Below the pieces are notes generated by a model. That model saw only the letters and a list, made by a program, of their open reading frames with translations. It had not been told where the DNA came from and did not search any database. A stretch of DNA of 64,000 nt from Gemmatimonas sp. (lineage in GTDB: Bacteria; Gemmatimonadota; Gemmatimonadetes; Gemmatimonadales; Gemmatimonadaceae), in the NCBI GenBank assembly GCA_013822425.1, contig PNKL01000005.1, positions 53,859 through 117,858 on the forward strand. The letters are read 5' to 3'. Below are positions 62,756-64,000 of the stretch, piece after piece (position 1 is the first letter of the stretch; every line of letters begins with the position of its first letter). A program made the position numbers and the translations under genes.

Positions 62756-64000
62756 ATGATGGTCAATGCCGGACTCAACGTCCTGTTCCAGGTGCAGTCG
62801 GCGGCGGATCGGCTCGATGCCGCGCGCGCCGGGCTCGACATCCCGCTTGGCGAGCGCCTCATCGGCTTCCTCGGCATCGCCACCATGATGGTGCTGGCCT
62901 GGCTCCTCTCGCACAACCGCAAGGCCATCAACTGGCGGTTGATCTTCACCGGACTCGGCCTGCAGTTCCTCTTCGGTATCATCGTCCTCAAGACGACCGC
63001 CGGCCGCGCGGTCTTCCAGTGGATAGGCGACCTCGTCACGGCGCTGCTGGGCTTTCAGGAGCAGGGCGCCCGTTTCGTATTCGGAAACCTCGTGCAGCAC
63101 ACCGTGCCGGTGGTCGGCGGCGGCGCGACGGCCGGCACGGTGGCCCAGACGGGCGCGTTCTTCGCCTTCAATGTGCTCCCGACGATCATCTTCTTCTCCG
63201 CGCTGATGTCGGTGTTGTACTACCTCGGCATCATGCAGCTGATCGTGAATTCGCTCGCGTGGGTGATGCAGCGGACGCTGCGCACATCGGGCGCCGAGAC
63301 GCTCTCCGCGTCGGGCAACATCTTCCTCGGACAGACCGAGGCGCCGCTGCTCATCAAGCCCTTCGTTGGCAAGATGACGCAGTCCGAACTCAACACGGTC
63401 ATGGTGGGCGGGTTCGCCACGGTCGCGGGAGGCGTGCTCGCCGCCTACGTCGGCATGCTCTCCGGCACGCTGCCGGGCATCGCGGCGCACCTGCTGGCGG
63501 CGAGCGTCATGAACGCGCCCGCAGGCCTCTACCTGTCCAAGATGATCCTTCCCGAAACCGAGACCCCTGAGACGGCGGCGGGGATCAAGTCGGCCATCGT
63601 CGAGGACGCCGCGGCTGCCAAATATCCGCGGTGGCAGTTCTGGCGTCGCGCGGCCGTCACCACCGACCACGGCGTCATCGAGGCGGCGGCCAACGGCGCG
63701 GCGCAGGGCGTGCAGCTCGCCATCAACGTGGCGGCGATGCTCATGGCCTTCGTCGCACTCGTCGCGTTGCTCAACGCGATGCTCGGGTGGGGCGGGGCGC
63801 TGGTGGGCATCGACGGACTGAGCCTGCAGATGATCCTCGGCTGGCTGCTGCGACCGCTGGCGTGGGTCATGGGGGTGCCGTGGGCCGACACCGCCTACGT
63901 CGGCAGCCTCATCGGCATCAAGACCACGCTCAACGAGTTCGTCGCCTACGCGCAGTTTGCCAGCGACCTCGGCACCACTCAGGTGCTGCAGCCGCGCAGC
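62756..64000 (+). CDS. NupC-type concentrative nucleoside transporter, N-terminal part
   Basis: 415 codons are present and the frame runs off the window. CNT family: an N-terminal helix pair, GLQFLFGIIVLKT, a re-entrant GNLVQHTVPVVGG region, FFSALMSVLYYLGIMQ, and the core signatures SGNIFLGQTEAPLLIKPF (nucleoside-binding) and NAPAGLYLSKMILPE, later GSLIGIKTTLNEFVAYAQ. Imports nucleosides with Na+ or H+; together with punA and hpt it fits purine salvage. GGAGG is eight bases before the ATG. Full CNT proteins of this type have about 420-430 residues, so little is missing. Confidence 0.93.
   Translation, partial: MMVNAGLNVLFQVQSAADRLDAARAGLDIPLGERLIGFLGIATMMVLAWLLSHNRKAINWRLIFTGLGLQFLFGIIVLKTTAGRAVFQWIGDLVTALLGFQEQGARFVFGNLVQHTVPVVGGGATAGTVAQTGAFFAFNVLPTIIFFSALMSVLYYLGIMQLIVNSLAWVMQRTLRTSGAETLSASGNIFLGQTEAPLLIKPFVGKMTQSELNTVMVGGFATVAGGVLAAYVGMLSGTLPGIAAHLLAASVMNAPAGLYLSKMILPETETPETAAGIKSAIVEDAAAAKYPRWQFWRRAAVTTDHGVIEAAANGAAQGVQLAINVAAMLMAFVALVALLNAMLGWGGALVGIDGLSLQMILGWLLRPLAWVMGVPWADTAYVGSLIGIKTTLNEFVAYAQFASDLGTTQVLQPRS

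Overview
The window is a high-GC bacterial chromosome segment, densely coded almost entirely on the + strand, with many 1-4 base start/stop overlaps (ATGA, GTGA, TGATG). The gene set fits a diderm, diaminopimelate-type bacterium of the Gemmatimonadota kind: a MurE with the DNPR motif, a divided transhydrogenase, a eukaryotic-like IleS, a DivIVA protein, a full dcw cluster and a NAD-linked NiFe hydrogenase. The phylum is my inference; no rRNA is present to prove it. All genes were read by eye from the sequence, and family names rest on recognised motifs, not on database searches.

Layout. 1-3.4 kb: the end of a TldD/PmbA-type protein, then pntAA-pntAB-pntB. 3.5-5.3 kb: an exported, membrane-anchored serine beta-lactamase-like protein. 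5.3-5.9 kb: a gene-free, locally AT-rich stretch with a strong minus-strand terminator. 5.9-17.4 kb: housekeeping genes, namely a small membrane protein (minus strand), tilS, hpt, ftsH, a 146-base inverted repeat, a YggS-type PLP protein, divIVA, purine nucleoside phosphorylase, ileS, a DksA/TraR zinc-finger protein, lspA and an RluD-type pseudouridine synthase.

17.5-31.4 kb is the most unusual part: one apparent 13-gene operon encoding CheY, a CheA kinase without its CheW-like domain, a two-site CheC phosphatase, TPR scaffolds, two PATAN (DUF4388) proteins, three roadblock/LC7 proteins in a row, an MglA-type small GTPase, a protein with two DnaA-like AAA+ modules and no DNA-binding domain, and a membrane-anchored MA-type metallopeptidase. 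I read it as a phosphorelay feeding a polarity or surface-motility GTPase switch.

31.4-56.1 kb: a 57-residue membrane protein, tRNA-Val(TAC), an exported TPR protein, then the dcw cluster rsmH-ftsL-ftsI-murE-murF-mraY-murD-ftsW-murG // murC-ftsQ-ftsA // ftsZ followed by an M23 peptidase and a VWA-like membrane protein. It is interrupted by a minus-strand AbrB/PIN toxin-antitoxin pair between murG and murC, and by an unrecognised exported protein between ftsA and ftsZ. Purine-rich short repeats sit just after two genes in this region, and related GC-rich repeats form in-frame insertions in RsmH and IleS.

56.1-64 kb: a GH53 galactanase on the minus strand, divergent from hoxF-hoxU-hoxY-hoxH-hoxW (group 3d NAD-coupled NiFe hydrogenase with its maturation protease), then the start of a NupC-type nucleoside transporter that runs off the window.
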